From Polaribacter sp. L3A8 (GTDB lineage: Bacteria; Bacteroidota; Bacteroidia; Flavobacteriales; Flavobacteriaceae): 64,000 bases of DNA. Position numbers and translations under genes: made by a program. Location of the stretch: positions 310,001-374,000 of the forward strand of contig NZ_CP047026.1 of NCBI RefSeq assembly GCF_009796785.1, written 5' to 3'. The notes under the pieces are model-generated. The model was given only the letters and a program-made list of their open reading frames with translations, was not told where the DNA came from and ran no database searches. Shown here piece after piece: positions 18,983 through 26,932 of the stretch. Positions within the stretch are counted from its first letter, which is position 1. The number at the start of each line of letters is the position of its first letter.

Positions 18983-20422
18983 ATGAAACATTATAAGCAA
19001 TATATCAACGGTCAGTTTGTAGACTCTAAGGCAACCTCAGTAATAGAAATAGTAAATCCTTGTACAGAAGAAGTTATTAGTACTATTTCTTCTGGTACTG
19101 TAGAAGATGCAAATAATGCGTTAGAAGCTGCTCAAATAGCACAACCTGCTTGGGAAGCTTTACCAGCAATACAGCGAGCTCAGTTTTTACATAAAATGGC
19201 AGATGTTATTAGACAAAACCGTGTTTTTTTAGCAGAAACATTATCTAAAGAACAAGCAAAAGTAATTGGTTTAGCGCAAGTAGAAATTGATGTAACTGCA
19301 GATTATTTTGATTACAACGCAGGTTGGGCTCGTAGAATTGAAGGAGAAATTATTCAAAGTGATCGTGCAAAAGAACATATTTATTTACACAAAGTTCCAA
19401 TTGGAGTTGCTGTAGGTATTTGTCCTTGGAATTTTCCGTTTTTTGTAATGGCTCGTAAAGTGGCAGCTTCTTTAATTACAGGAAATACCTGTGTTATTAA
19501 ACCAAGTTCTGAAGCACCAAATACAATTATGGAGTTTGCAGATTTTATTCAAAAAATAGATTTGCCTAATGGTGTTTTAAATTTTGTTTGTGGAGCAGGA
19601 AGAACTGTAGGTAATGCATTATCTAAAAGTCCTATTACAGGTATTATTAGTTTAACCGGAAGTGTAGGAGCTGGTCAGAAAATTATGACTGCAGCAGCAG
19701 AAAACATTACTAAAGTTTCTTTAGAATTAGGAGGTAAAGCACCTGCAATTGTTTGTGCAGATGCTAATATGGAACTTGCTTTAAATTCAATTGTATCTTC
19801 TAAAGTAATATTTAGTGGACAAGTTTGTAATTGTGCAGAAAGAGTTTATGTAGAAGACAGTATTTATGATGAGTTTGTAGAGAAATTAACTAAAAAAATG
19901 AGCGAAGTAGTTGTTGGAGATGCTTTAACAGGTACAGATGCTGATATGAGTAGTTTAGTTTCTAAATCTCAATTAGATAAGATTTCTGAAATGGTGGAGT
20001 TTGCCAAAAAAGAAGGAGCAGAAGTGTTAACTGGAGGTAATAGACCTGATAAATTTGATAAAGGTTATTTCTATAACCCAACACTTTTAACAAATGTTAC
20101 CCAACAAATGGAAATTATTCAAGAAGAGGTTTTTGGACCTGTTTTACCAGTAATGAAATTTGGTTCTTTAGATGAAGCAATTGCATTATCTAATGATTGT
20201 CAATATGGATTAACTTCTTCTATATTTTCTGAAAACTATAACAATATTATGCAAGCTACTAATAATTTACATTTTGGTGAAACTTATGTAAATAGAGAGC
20301 ATTTTGAAGCAATTCAAGGTTTTCATGCAGGATGGAAAAAATCTGGAGTAGGAGGAGCAGATGGTAAACATGGTATGGAAGAATATCTTCATACTCGTGT
20401 TGTATATGCAAAATACTACTAG
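18983..20422 (+). CDS. aldA: Lactaldehyde dehydrogenase (AldA-type aldehyde dehydrogenase)
   Basis: A 479-residue NAD-dependent aldehyde dehydrogenase, the same length as E. coli AldA. Seen: PWNFPFFVMARK, KPSSEAPNT, LTGSVGAG, catalytic-base motif SLELGGKAP (Glu near 248) and the nucleophile in FSGQVCNCAERVYV (Cys near 282), which is the AldA-type signature. It oxidises L-lactaldehyde from the aldolase step to L-lactate; the lutABC genes just downstream on the other strand would then oxidise lactate to pyruvate. It is the last gene of the rha operon, ended by the hairpin at 20444. It may accept other short aldehydes such as glycolaldehyde. Confidence 0.9.
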   Translation: MKHYKQYINGQFVDSKATSVIEIVNPCTEEVISTISSGTVEDANNALEAAQIAQPAWEALPAIQRAQFLHKMADVIRQNRVFLAETLSKEQAKVIGLAQVEIDVTADYFDYNAGWARRIEGEIIQSDRAKEHIYLHKVPIGVAVGICPWNFPFFVMARKVAASLITGNTCVIKPSSEAPNTIMEFADFIQKIDLPNGVLNFVCGAGRTVGNALSKSPITGIISLTGSVGAGQKIMTAAAENITKVSLELGGKAPAIVCADANMELALNSIVSSKVIFSGQVCNCAERVYVEDSIYDEFVEKLTKKMSEVVVGDALTGTDADMSSLVSKSQLDKISEMVEFAKKEGAEVLTGGNRPDKFDKGYFYNPTLLTNVTQQMEIIQEEVFGPVLPVMKFGSLDEAIALSNDCQYGLTSSIFSENYNNIMQATNNLHFGETYVNREHFEAIQGFHAGWKKSGVGGADGKHGMEEYLHTRVVYAKYY

Positions 20423-20443
20423 TAGTATTTATACATACAAAAC

Positions 20444-20476
20444 AAAAAACTCAACTATATTTAGTTGAGTTTTTTA
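20444..20476. terminator. Bidirectional terminator between rha operon and lutC
   Basis: AAAAACTCAACTA and its reverse complement TAGTTGAGTTTTT pair around a short loop, with A and T tracts on both outer sides, so it can serve the rha operon on the + strand and the convergent lut operon on the - strand. Confidence 0.85.
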
Positions 20477-20498
20477 TTTTATAAAAATAAGATTTTTT

Positions 20499-21077
20499 TT
20501 AAACTAAAAAGACAGTTAAACTCATAGCTCCATGAGCACCAACAACCAAACATTGCTCTATGTCTGCGGTTTTTGATGGGCCAGAAATAAAAACCCCAAA
20601 GTTACGATCTCTATTACTTATTTTGTCGTATGCTTCTAACATGTGTAAACAAATTTTTTCTTTATCAAGTATTATAACTAGGTCGTTAGTTATAAAAGGT
20701 AAAGCTCTAACAATGCTAGTATCTGCTGTAACCCAAATAGCACCATTTTCAGAAACACCTAATTCTCCTTCTACAATAGCAAGATCAATATCTTCTAAAG
20801 TATGAGGATCTGTATTTTTAGTTACAGAAACTGTACCTAATGTAGTTTTAGAAGATGTAGAAACAATACGTTTAGCATTTGCGTAGGATTCTTTTATTTC
20901 AGCATCAATAGTTTCTATATTAATTTCTTTTATTCTACCACCAACTAAAACAATATTGTCTTTAAAAACTTCTTTTACATTTATATCTTCTGCAAAAATT
21001 TCTTTTTTAATTTCAGGAACTGTAAGTAGTTCTGGTTTGTTTTTCTTTATCGATTCTAAAATAGCTTCTCTACCCAT
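20499..21077 (-). CDS. lutC: Lactate utilisation protein LutC (LUD domain)
   Basis: A LUD-domain protein of 192 residues, counting from MGREAILESIKKNKPELL at 21077. An in-frame ATG at 21107 would add ten residues, but the shorter form matches the usual LutC start and overlaps lutB by only 8 bp. Conserved LutC segments: TLGTVSVTKN, DLAIVEGELGVSENGAIWV, FITNDLVIILDKEKI and FGVFISGPSKTADIEQCLVVGAHGA. LutC is part of the LutABC (LldEFG) iron-sulfur complex that oxidises L-lactate to pyruvate. It is the last gene of the three-gene operon lutA-lutB-lutC. Confidence 0.88.
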   Translation of the reverse strand: MGREAILESIKKNKPELLTVPEIKKEIFAEDINVKEVFKDNIVLVGGRIKEINIETIDAEIKESYANAKRIVSTSSKTTLGTVSVTKNTDPHTLEDIDLAIVEGELGVSENGAIWVTADTSIVRALPFITNDLVIILDKEKICLHMLEAYDKISNRDRNFGVFISGPSKTADIEQCLVVGAHGAMSLTVFLV

Positions 21078-22437
21078 CTTTATTTCTTTTTTTAAACCAT
21101 TCATCAAAATTATCGTTCTTTACCTCTGGTAAATCCCTTGCTTTACCCCAAGCATTTAGTTTATTATAAATCATAAACTTTGGGAAGTTTTTTAAAGCAA
21201 ATCTAGCAGATTTACCTGCAAAATCGTACAAGCCAGGTTTAGACAATACAACACCAGCAGTTTTTAAAATAGCTTTCTTTATAATTGGTTGTTTTTCTTC
21301 TTTAACAATTACTTGTCTCCACTTATAAAGTTGTTCGTGAATATTAATTTTTACCGGACAAACGTTAGAACAAGAGCCGCATAATGTAGATGCAAATGGC
21401 AATGAACTGTATTTTTTTAAATCCTTTCCTGGAGATAAAATAGAACCAATTGGTCCCGGTATCGTATAATCATAACTATGCCCACCACTTCTTCTGTAAA
21501 TAGGGCAGGTATTCATACAGGCACCACAACGTATACAATGTAAAGAAGCTCTAAAATCTTCTCTACTTAATTGTTCTGTTCTACCATTATCTACAATAAT
21601 AATGTGCATTTCTTTTCCTTCTTCTGCTTTATTAAAATGAGAAGAATAGGTAGTTATTGGCTGTCCTGTAGCACTTCTTGCAAGTAATCTTAAGAAAACA
21701 CCTAAGTGTTTTTCTTGCGGAATAATTTTTTCTATTCCCATACAAGCAATATGTGCTTTTGCTAAATGAACACCCATATCTGCGTTTCCTTCATTTGTAC
21801 AAACAACAACTCCTCCAGTATCTGCAACGGCAAAATTAACTCCCGTAATAGCAACATCTGCTTTTAAGAACTTATTTCTAAGGTGTTTACGTGCTTCACT
21901 TACTAAATATTCTGGGTTTCCTTGACTTGGTTTTGTTCCTAAATGTTCTTGAAACAATACATCTACTTCTTCTTTTGTTTTATGAATTGCTGGAAGCACA
22001 ATATGACTTGGCGGTTCTTTTGCTAATTGTACAATACGTTCTCCTAAATCGGTATCTATAACTTCAATGCCTTTTTTTTCCAAATAAGGATTTAAATGGC
22101 ATTCTTCTGTAAGCATCGATTTACTTTTTACTACTTTTTTAGCATTATGTTTAACAAGAATACTGTTTACAATTTCATTATGTTCTTCTGCATTTGAAGC
22201 CCAATGAACATGGATACCATTTTTTTTAGCGTTCGATTCAAACTGAATTAAATATTCATCTAAATTAGATAAAACATTAGCTTTAATGCCAGAACCTAAT
22301 TCTCTTAAATACTCCCAACCTTTTACTTTATGTGCAGAGTTGTCTCTTTTTTCTCTAACATACCAAAGTGCCTTATCATGCCAGTTTACTTTAGCTTCAT
22401 CTTTATTAAATATTTCTGCTTTTTCTGAATGCTTCAT
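21070..22437 (-). CDS. lutB: Lactate utilisation iron-sulfur protein LutB
   Basis: A 455-residue protein with an N-terminal LUD domain (residues ~60-290, including FAVADTGGVVVCTNEGNADM) followed by two 4Fe-4S motifs, CIRCGACMNTCPIYRR (near 302-317) and CGSCSNVCPVKI (near 350-361), and a C-terminal DUF3390-like tail. This is the LutB/LldF architecture and normal length. It carries electrons from lactate toward the quinone pool with LutA and LutC. It starts 2 bp after the lutA stop, and its end overlaps lutC. Confidence 0.93.
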   Translation of the reverse strand: MKHSEKAEIFNKDEAKVNWHDKALWYVREKRDNSAHKVKGWEYLRELGSGIKANVLSNLDEYLIQFESNAKKNGIHVHWASNAEEHNEIVNSILVKHNAKKVVKSKSMLTEECHLNPYLEKKGIEVIDTDLGERIVQLAKEPPSHIVLPAIHKTKEEVDVLFQEHLGTKPSQGNPEYLVSEARKHLRNKFLKADVAITGVNFAVADTGGVVVCTNEGNADMGVHLAKAHIACMGIEKIIPQEKHLGVFLRLLARSATGQPITTYSSHFNKAEEGKEMHIIIVDNGRTEQLSREDFRASLHCIRCGACMNTCPIYRRSGGHSYDYTIPGPIGSILSPGKDLKKYSSLPFASTLCGSCSNVCPVKINIHEQLYKWRQVIVKEEKQPIIKKAILKTAGVVLSKPGLYDFAGKSARFALKNFPKFMIYNKLNAWGKARDLPEVKNDNFDEWFKKRNKDG

Positions 22438-22439
22438 AC

Positions 22440-23186
22440 TTATAAACTACTATTTAATATTTCTGCAATATGCATAACCTTTAAAGGTTGTTTGTTTCTG
22501 TTGATTAAGCCTTCTAGATGCATTAAACAAGAATGATCTGCTCCGGTTATTACTTCTACATCACTATCTAAATGATCTTGAACTCTATCTTTTCCCATTT
22601 TTACAGATATTGCTTCTTCAAAAACAGAAAATGTTCCTCCAAAACCACAACATTCATCTTTTCTGCTTAAAGACATTAATTTTAGTCCTTTAACCTTATT
22701 TAATAAATCTTCTTCTGTAGAAAAATGAGGTCCCATCATTTCAGAACAAGAGCCTAGTTTTAAACCTCGTAAACCATGGCAACTTTTGTGTAAACCAACT
22801 TTGTGTGGAAAGGAAGCGCCTAAATCTTTTACATCGAGTATTTTTACTAGAAATTCACAAAGTTCATAAGCATTATTTCTAACTCTAATTACTTCGGGAG
22901 TTTGTTCTAAAATATCAAAGTGATGTTTTACATGATATATACAACTACCAGAAGGACCAACGATATAATCATATTCTTTAAAGTTTTCTACAAAAAGACT
23001 GCAGGCTCCTTTAGAATCTTCTTCATATCCAGAGTTTCCTAACGGTTGTCCGCAACAAGTTTGTCCTTGAGGATAATAAACATCTACATTTAATTTTTCT
23101 AATAACTCTAAAGTTGCAATAGCAACCTGAGGGTATAATTGATTTACATAACAGGGTATAAATAAACCTACTTTTATTTTTTTCAT
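22440..23186 (-). CDS. lutA: Lactate utilisation protein LutA (CCG-domain)
   Basis: A protein of about 248 residues with two cysteine-rich CCG domains: FIPCYVNQLYPQ then QTCCGQPLGNSGY, and HKSCHGLRGLK then ECCGFGGTFSV. These bind an iron-sulfur cluster in the LutA/LldE/GlpC family. I choose the ATG at 23186 (MKKIKVGLFIPCY), not the one at 23207: it matches the family N-terminus, and the predicted -7 box at 23216-23223 would leave almost no leader for the longer form. It is the first gene of lutABC, divergent from the transporter, and probably under the same regulator as the rhamnose operon. Confidence 0.9.
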   Translation of the reverse strand: MKKIKVGLFIPCYVNQLYPQVAIATLELLEKLNVDVYYPQGQTCCGQPLGNSGYEEDSKGACSLFVENFKEYDYIVGPSGSCIYHVKHHFDILEQTPEVIRVRNNAYELCEFLVKILDVKDLGASFPHKVGLHKSCHGLRGLKLGSCSEMMGPHFSTEEDLLNKVKGLKLMSLSRKDECCGFGGTFSVFEEAISVKMGKDRVQDHLDSDVEVITGADHSCLMHLEGLINRNKQPLKVMHIAEILNSSL

Positions 23187-23215
23187 CTTCGTTTTGATTA
23201 TTTTCAAATCATAGT

Positions 23216-23260
23216 TAAAGTTACACTATTCTTATAGTTTAGCTGTCCTGTTGTAACCTG
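23216..23260 (-). promoter_or_regulatory. Predicted lutABC promoter with 10-bp operator repeat
   Basis: CCTG at 23247 and 23257 reads on the - strand as two 10-bp repeats, CAGGTTACAA then CAGGACAG. From the last CAGG, 23 bp lead to TAACTTTA (complement of 23223-23216), seven of eight matches to TAnnTTTG. The layout equals that at 12457-12511. Confidence 0.55.
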
Positions 23261-23389
23261 AAAAGAGTCTGGTTTTCAATAATATATTCTATTATTTCTA
23301 TTATTTTTTTTTTGTAAATTAGAATTTGAAGCCTATATTTTTGATAAAATAAGCTTTTGTCTATTGAAAATTAACTTATTTACTATAAC

Positions 23390-23434
23390 CAACATAGTAC
23401 AGGATAGGATTTTAAAGCCTACAGTATATTTTCG
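23390..23434 (+). promoter_or_regulatory. Predicted transporter promoter with CAGGA operator
   Basis: CAGGATAG starts at 23400, preceded ten bases earlier by CAACATAGTA. A 23-bp gap leads to TATTTTCG (23427-23434), seven of eight to TAnnTTTG. AGTACAGGATA is identical in the rha promoter at 12693-12703. The leader to the ATG at 23507 would be about 67 nt. Confidence 0.55.
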
Positions 23435-23506
23435 TCAAAACAATAAAATTATTCGTAGAAGTATATAGCATACTTCTTCATCTTAAAAACAATTAGAACT
23501 ATAAGT

Positions 23507-24928
23507 ATGACACAATATCACCAAGAAGAAGACATTTTAACAGAAGAGGTTGGCGGGGAATTTGAAAGAACTCCCGTACCAAAGTCTAAACTAAAAAATT
23601 GGAAAAGTTTTATAGGAATGTATGCTGGAGAACACGCTGCAGGTACAGAGTTTATGATTGGGCCATTATTTTTAACGGCCGGTGTTAGTGCTTTCGATTT
23701 AATTGTTGGCTTGTTATTTGGAAATATTTTAGCAGTATTAAGTTGGAGGTATTTAACAGCTGAAATTGCAGTAAAAAATAGACTAACGTTATATTATCAA
23801 TTAGAAAAAATATGTGGTAAAAAATTAGTAACTGGTTATAATCTGGCAAACGGAATCTTATTTTGTTTTTTAGCTGGGTCTATGATAACAGTATCGGCAA
23901 CAGCAGTAGGTATTCCTTTTGACATGCCCATGCCAAAACTAGACGATACATTACCAAATGGAATGACATGGGTAGTGATAGTAATTATAATTGGTGCAGT
24001 TATTTCTATAATTGCTGCAAGAGGTTATGATACGGTTACAAAAGCAGCCAATTGGATGTCTCCTATTATAGTAATTGCTTTTGTTGCTTGTGGTGTTGTT
24101 GCTTTGAGCCAATTAGGAGTGAGTAGTTTTTCTGATTTTTGGAATATTTGGGGAGAAGGAGCAGAGCCATTTCCAGGGCAAACTAAATTTACATTTTGGC
24201 ATGTAGTTATTTGGTCTTGGTTTGCAAATGGAGCAATGCATGTTGGTATGTCTGATTTATCTGTATTTAGATTTGCAAAAGAAGCTAAAGCTGGTTGGGC
24301 AACTGCAGCAGGTATGTATGTTGGTCATTATATGGCATGGATAGCTGCAGCATTACTTTATGCAGTATATGTAAAATCTCCTGAAGCATTATCATTTTTA
24401 AATAACGGACAAGCGCCTCCTGTGGCTCCTGGACCTATGGCTTATAATGCTATTGGAGTTTTAGGTATTATTGCTGTAGTATTGGCAGGTTGGACTACCG
24501 CAAACCCAACAATTTATAGAGCAGGATTAGCTTTTCAAGCAATTTTACCTAAACTTTCTACTGCAAAAGTTACTATTTTAGCAGGTGTAATTGCAACTAT
24601 TGCAGGATTGTTTCCCGCATTTGCAATGAAATTATTAGGTTTTGTAGCATTATATGGATTTATTTTAGCTCCGTTTGGTGCCATTATAGCCTTTGAGCAC
24701 TTTTTCCATGAAAAATGGGGTATCACAAAAAACTATGCAGAAGTTGCTGGGTTACAAGTTAACAAAGCAGTTCTTTATGCTTGGGCTATTAGTTTTGGGT
24801 TATTCTATTTTATTTCTATAAAATTTGATGTTTTCTTATCTTTTGTAACACTACCATCTTGGTTGTTATGTGGTATTTTATTTATGGTATTTAGTAAATA
24901 TTATCAAAAAAAATCAATAAAAAAATAA
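23507..24928 (+). CDS. NCS1-like purine/cytosine permease family transporter, substrate unknown
   Basis: A 473-residue membrane protein with about 12 hydrophobic segments and a short acidic N-terminus (EEDILTEEVGGEFERTPVP). The overall pattern (GEHAAGTEFMIGPLF in the first helix, GYNLANGILFCFLAGSMI, ARGYDTVTKAANW, WANPTIYRAGLAFQ-like TTANPTIYRAG) fits the nucleobase:cation symporter-1 (CytX/cytosine permease) superfamily. Nothing nearby concerns nucleobases. Its promoter carries the operator shared with the rha operon and lutABC, so I infer that it imports a substrate of this pathway (rhamnose, lactate or a rhamnose-derived acid). No RhaT- or FucP-type permease is present in the window. Confidence 0.78.
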   Translation: MTQYHQEEDILTEEVGGEFERTPVPKSKLKNWKSFIGMYAGEHAAGTEFMIGPLFLTAGVSAFDLIVGLLFGNILAVLSWRYLTAEIAVKNRLTLYYQLEKICGKKLVTGYNLANGILFCFLAGSMITVSATAVGIPFDMPMPKLDDTLPNGMTWVVIVIIIGAVISIIAARGYDTVTKAANWMSPIIVIAFVACGVVALSQLGVSSFSDFWNIWGEGAEPFPGQTKFTFWHVVIWSWFANGAMHVGMSDLSVFRFAKEAKAGWATAAGMYVGHYMAWIAAALLYAVYVKSPEALSFLNNGQAPPVAPGPMAYNAIGVLGIIAVVLAGWTTANPTIYRAGLAFQAILPKLSTAKVTILAGVIATIAGLFPAFAMKLLGFVALYGFILAPFGAIIAFEHFFHEKWGITKNYAEVAGLQVNKAVLYAWAISFGLFYFISIKFDVFLSFVTLPSWLLCGILFMVFSKYYQKKSIKK

Positions 24929-24934
24929 TATTGT

Positions 24935-25057
24935 ATGAAAAAAATAACACTTCCTTTTAAGTTAATATTCTTAATAATAACCCTTCCTTTTGAGTTATCT
25001 AAAGGTAAGAAGAGGAAAGTGCGAAAACGGATTAAAAGTATTTTAATGAACTTTTAA
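24935..25057 (+). CDS. Possible 40-residue hydrophobic-basic peptide
   Basis: ATG at 24935, 6 bp after the transporter stop, opens a 40-residue frame: MKKITLPFKLIFLIITLPFEL followed by a very basic tail (SKGKKRKVRKRIKSILMNF). It has one potential membrane segment and would be co-transcribed with the transporter, before the terminator at 25092. I know no family for it. It could be a chance frame in AT-rich DNA; low confidence. From here to the IS at 25257 only the terminator is seen. Confidence 0.25.
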   Translation: MKKITLPFKLIFLIITLPFELSKGKKRKVRKRIKSILMNF

Positions 25058-25091
25058 TTTTTTAAAATAAATAATTAATCTTTGTAATTAT

Positions 25092-25124
25092 AGCTGAACA
25101 ATAATATATTGTTCAGCTTTTTTG
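25092..25124 (+). terminator. Intrinsic terminator after the transporter
   Basis: AGCTGAACAAT (25092-25102) pairs with ATTGTTCAGCT (25108-25118), followed by TTTTTTG. It ends the transporter transcript. Confidence 0.85.
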
Positions 25125-25256
25125 TTTTGTATTATTTTCATTTTACAAATATTTTAGTATACCACTATTTCAGAACGGAGCATTATATATACCAATTAGA
25201 AGAGTTAAAGGTCTATTCTTATTTAAATAAGTTATTGTAAAACCAATATTATTGCT

Positions 25257-26218
25257 ATAGAGGTCAGTATTTAAATTCATATCTTTAAAAACAACAAATA
25301 CAGTAATATTATGAATATATTTAAAGGACAAAACCTTCTAGAGTTTGCTGATCGGTTTAAAACGGATGAAGATTGCAAGAAATACTTGGCAGATATTAAG
25401 TGGAAAGATGGATTTCAATGTGTTAAATGTGGTCATAAAAAGGCTCAAATAAGAAAAGATTTTTCACGGACATGTAATATTTGCTCTCATCAAGAATCAT
25501 CTACATCAAACACACTTTTTCATAAAGTAAAGTTTGGTGTTAGAAAAGCTTTCTTTATTGTTTTTGAAATGAGTACGAGTACTAAAAGCCTTTCTGCTAG
25601 TTATGTTGCAGTTCGTTTTAGTGTAACAGAAAAGACTGCACGTTTATTTATGCTCAAAATTAGAGAAGCTATGGAAAGTAGTGGAAATAGTCCTATGACC
25701 GGTATTGTTCATGTGGATGAATTTGTTTTGGGTGGACGAGAAAAAGATAAAGTAGGAAGAAGTTATAATGCTAAGAAAAAGAAAGCTATAACTGCTGTTG
25801 AACTAACTGAAGATGGAAAAGTTAAAAGAATGTATGCCATGAGAATCGAAGATTTTTCAGCTAGTTCTTTGCAATATATTTTTGTGAATCATATCAGTCG
25901 AGAAGCTAAAGTGATAACCGACAAATGGAGAGGTTACAGACCTATTGTGAAAGCTTATAATATTACTCAAATAGAAAGTAATGGAGGTATGAATTTTAAA
26001 GCACTTCATACAATGATTCATCAAGTGAAATCTTGGATAAGAACAACGTATTCTTGGGTAAGTGACTATAATCTAAATAGATATTTTAATGAATTTTGTT
26101 TTAGAATTAATCGATCACAAAGTAAAGCAACAATATTCAATAACTTAATAACAAAAATGGTTCAAAAGGATAAAGTAGAGCAGCACAAAATTATATGTAA
26201 CTAACTACTGACCTCTAT
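25257..26218 (+). mobile_element. IS1595-type insertion sequence, copy 1
   Basis: A complete element of about 962 bp with one transposase. Ends are inverted repeats: ATAGAGGTCAGTA on the left and its complement TACTGACCTCTAT on the right. ATTGCTAT lies at 25251-25258 and again at 26219-26226, so the target duplication is 8 bp if the terminal AT on one side belongs to the target; with AT inside both ends it is 6 bp (ATTGCT). IS1595 elements usually make 8 bp. A near-identical copy is at 57789-58750 in the opposite orientation. Confidence 0.9.
25311..26204 (+). CDS. IS1595-family (ISXO2-like) transposase
   Basis: A 297-residue transposase. An N-terminal zinc ribbon (CVKCGHKKAQIRKDFSRTCNIC, four cysteines near 39-61) is followed by a DDE-type domain: VHVDEFVLGG (Asp near 139), VITDKWRGYRP (Asp near 204) and the C-terminal YFNEFCFRIN segment. 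This is the ISXO2-like layout. The frame is intact, so the copy may be active. It differs from the copy at 57803-58696 at only six residues (E/Q, V/A, Y/F, and three in the MVQKDKVEQHK tail). Confidence 0.93.
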   Translation: MNIFKGQNLLEFADRFKTDEDCKKYLADIKWKDGFQCVKCGHKKAQIRKDFSRTCNICSHQESSTSNTLFHKVKFGVRKAFFIVFEMSTSTKSLSASYVAVRFSVTEKTARLFMLKIREAMESSGNSPMTGIVHVDEFVLGGREKDKVGRSYNAKKKKAITAVELTEDGKVKRMYAMRIEDFSASSLQYIFVNHISREAKVITDKWRGYRPIVKAYNITQIESNGGMNFKALHTMIHQVKSWIRTTYSWVSDYNLNRYFNEFCFRINRSQSKATIFNNLITKMVQKDKVEQHKIICN

Positions 26219-26226
26219 ATTGCTAT

Positions 26227-26798
26227 TTAGAACATATGTTATTCTAGTGTATTTTTAGAGGTAGAGGTAGTATTAAAATACAATCTATAAATAGACGAAA
26301 CCATTAAAGCTTTTAGTAGCTATTTGTTTAATCTTTTTGTAAGCTTAAAAACAACAGCTAAAAATAGACTTTATGATGAGTGACTTATTAATGCTTCTTC
26401 TGATAAAAATTTAGATGGAAGATAGGCTACTTGTTAAGTGAAATTGATTTAGAAATTGTTACACGTTATTATTAGTGTAATTTTTAAGAAACGATAAAAG
26501 CTGGTAGTAAAACTAAAAGGAGTTGTTGTTAATAGTATTGTTAGTAATTAAAAAAGTGTTTCGGGCATTTTAAATTAAGAATAAAACTTACGAATGAATA
26601 AAAAAATAAATATTTTAATAAGACTTTTTTTTCTGTGTAAATAAAAGTTTGAAAAATCCCCCCAAAAAAAACATAGAAACTGTTTAGTAGGACGTTAATG
26701 ACATTATTTATAAAGTAAGAAAAGAAATAAAAGATCCTTTTAGTAAGCAAACTTTTGCAATTGTAAAAGGGAATACCAGTACACAAGAGTACCTTTAT
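26227..26798. other. Decayed intergenic DNA between IS copy and IS relic
   Basis: This ~570-bp stretch has no intact gene. On the + strand short stretches look like worn coding sequence, for example DETIKAFSSYLFNLFVSLK near 26295-26350 and EIKDPFSKQTFAIVKGN near 26720-26770, split by several stops. I cannot assign a family. An 81-codon open frame on the - strand (26541-26786) has no recognisable features and is probably chance. The likely story is gene loss around repeated IS insertions. Confidence 0.4.
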
Positions 26799-26932
26799 AT
26801 AGTTAGGTATTTAAATTATTATCTTTAAAGGTTAAAATCTTCTAGAGTTTGCCAATCGGTTTAAAACGGATGAAGATTGCAAGACATACTTGGCAGATAT
26901 TAAGTGAAAAGATATTTTAATGTGTTAAATGT
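26799..26932 (+). mobile_element. Dead 5' fragment of the same IS1595-type element
   Basis: The DNA aligns with bases 1-~178 of the intact IS: ATAG-TTAGGTATTTAAATT corresponds to the left end, and CGGTTTAAAACGGATGAAG and GGCAGATATTAAGTG match the transposase start. A 36-bp piece holding the ATG is missing, exactly between two TTTAAA copies of the intact element. TGG has become TGA and 2 bp are lost further on, so it cannot be functional. The right end is absent. The fragment merges into the 3' end of the DUF1275 gene on the other strand. Confidence 0.85.

Noticed and set aside
26541..26786. 81-codon - strand frame
   Set aside because: Lies in decayed DNA, low-complexity and Phe-rich, with no recognisable features.
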